NCBI GenBank assembly: GCA_963422415.1
Contig: OY729430.1
Span: 2,294,001-2,358,000 of the forward strand
Direction of reading: 5' to 3'
From: Bin34 sp963422415
Lineage (GTDB): Bacteria; Chloroflexota; Anaerolineae; Caldilineales; Caldilineaceae
Length of the DNA: 64,000 nucleotides
Made by a program: the position numbers and the translations under genes. Below the pieces are notes generated by a model, which saw only the letters and a program-made list of their open reading frames with translations, did no database searches and had not been told where the DNA came from. This document shows, one piece after another, positions 63,400-64,000 of the stretch. Every line of letters begins with the position of its first letter. Position 1 is the stretch's first letter.

Positions 63400-64000
63400 T
63401 CAGGCGGCGGGCACAACCAGCACCTGACGACTGGGGTCGGACCAAGGGCCATCGTCGCCGGTACTGACTGCCTGTACCGAGTAGTACCAGGTGCCGACCG
63501 TAGTGGACGCTCGCTTGGTATAGCGGGTGACAGATACCCGTTCCGCCCCACCACCGGTAGCCCTAGACTGCGGCGCACGCGATTGCATTGTCGACATAGC
63601 GCACGGTGCCCTGTGTATCCACCTGCATGGTGAAGACGTGGTTATCGGTGCCCGGCCGATCTGAGCCATCCTCATTGACATGCCGTACATTCGTCACCTC
63701 CCAAGTTTCAGTCCGTGCCGGCCGGAAGCCGATCGACAGCACGCACAGCTCCTCGGGGATTCTGGCGAGCATGGTATGTACGGGGGAGCGTAGAGAGGCG
63801 AAGGGGGCCTTGATCTGATGGGCTCCTGAGGCTTTGTTCGTCGAGACCGGTGTGACGAGTGTGGGCGGCACCGCAGCGGTAACTTGCACCAGACCATCTA
63901 AAATGGATGTGCATCTCGCGATATCCCGGTGATCGGTTTCGCCCTCCAGACGATAGCTCCAGAAATCTTCGATGCTGTAGCCCAAGCCGAAGAGACAGTA
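63400..64000 (-). pseudogene. Fibronectin type III-like protein fragment, apparently frameshifted
   Basis: The C-terminal piece (from 63400 back to about 63560) ends in GTWYYSVQAVSTGDDGPWSDPS, the typical last strand of a fibronectin type III domain. Further upstream another frame of the same strand (63563 to beyond 63985, open to the right edge) gives TWEVTNVRHVNEDG and GTVRYVDNAIACAAV, also beta-rich and FN3-like, before meeting TAG at 63563. The two parts are in different frames with the break near 63560-63600, so the gene is either damaged or contains sequence errors. It continues outside the window. Confidence 0.4.

Noticed and set aside
1..64000. CRISPR array, rRNA operon, insertion sequence, prophage or replication origin
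   Set aside because: No regularly spaced repeats, rRNA-like sequence, transposase, phage structural gene or DnaA-box cluster was seen when reading the window.

Overview
The window looks like a stretch of a bacterial chromosome with moderately high GC and dense housekeeping genes. The gene set (a membrane-anchored Ser/Thr kinase with an SH3-like tail, a CpXC protein, GtrA, LCP, a fused cobalt/magnesium-chelatase-type ATPase, separate XdhC halves, and many small orphan membrane proteins) is what I would expect of a Chloroflexota-like lineage. This is inference from gene content; no rRNA or other decisive marker is present. No CRISPR array, insertion sequence, prophage or replication origin was seen.

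Layout. 0-2.6 kb: the tail of a HisC-type aminotransferase converges on maeB (malic enzyme). 3.0-9.6 kb: an accessory two-gene defence-type module, a PLD-nuclease/SF2-helicase fusion followed by an Eco57I-like adenine methyltransferase. The methyltransferase is cut by an in-frame TGA lying in a perfect 25-bp inverted repeat. 9.7-13.1 kb: Na+/Ca2+ exchanger, miaB and a short-chain dehydrogenase. 13.4-18.8 kb: HAD phosphatase, CpXC protein, a CinA-like protein with a degenerate second domain, and an LCP envelope enzyme. 18.8-22.0 kb: a surface-polysaccharide-type operon (GtrA, glycosyltransferase, membrane protein, TIM-barrel protein). 22.1-25.6 kb: tRNA-Ser, prfB with its programmed +1 frameshift, ftsY, thrC. 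25.6-31.6 kb: smc and three orphan membrane or hydrolase-like proteins. 31.6-36.3 kb: gltX, tRNA-Gln(CUG), a DUF3500 protein and glnS. 36.4-42.3 kb: BKACE-type enzyme, sucCD, acs, and an amino-acid-binding lipoprotein. 42.5-45.0 kb: hypothetical protein, CPBP membrane protease, dtd. 45.1-48.2 kb: Ser/Thr kinase divergent from an FHA/winged-helix regulator. 48.2-50.5 kb: two XdhC-family genes and an amino-acid ABC permease. 50.5-52.6 kb: a metal-chelatase ATPase/VWA gene split by an A8 slippery run. 52.7-54.0 kb: ECF sigma factor and a small membrane protein. 54.0-61.4 kb: a tight four-gene hydrolase operon (Ntn acylase, M16C peptidase, amidase, PHP phosphoesterase). 61.7-64 kb: PspC protein, PPK2 and a broken fibronectin-type-III gene at the edge.

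How the parts fit. Translation is heavily represented: gltX, glnS and their tRNA, prfB, dtd, miaB, and ftsY for membrane targeting. The maeB, sucCD, acs and BKACE genes handle C2-C4 acids and CoA thioesters. Signalling is represented by the kinase/FHA pair and by the ECF sigma factor. The most unusual signals are recoding or switching elements: the hairpin-borne stop in the methyltransferase, the A8 frameshift in the chelatase gene and the prfB frameshift.
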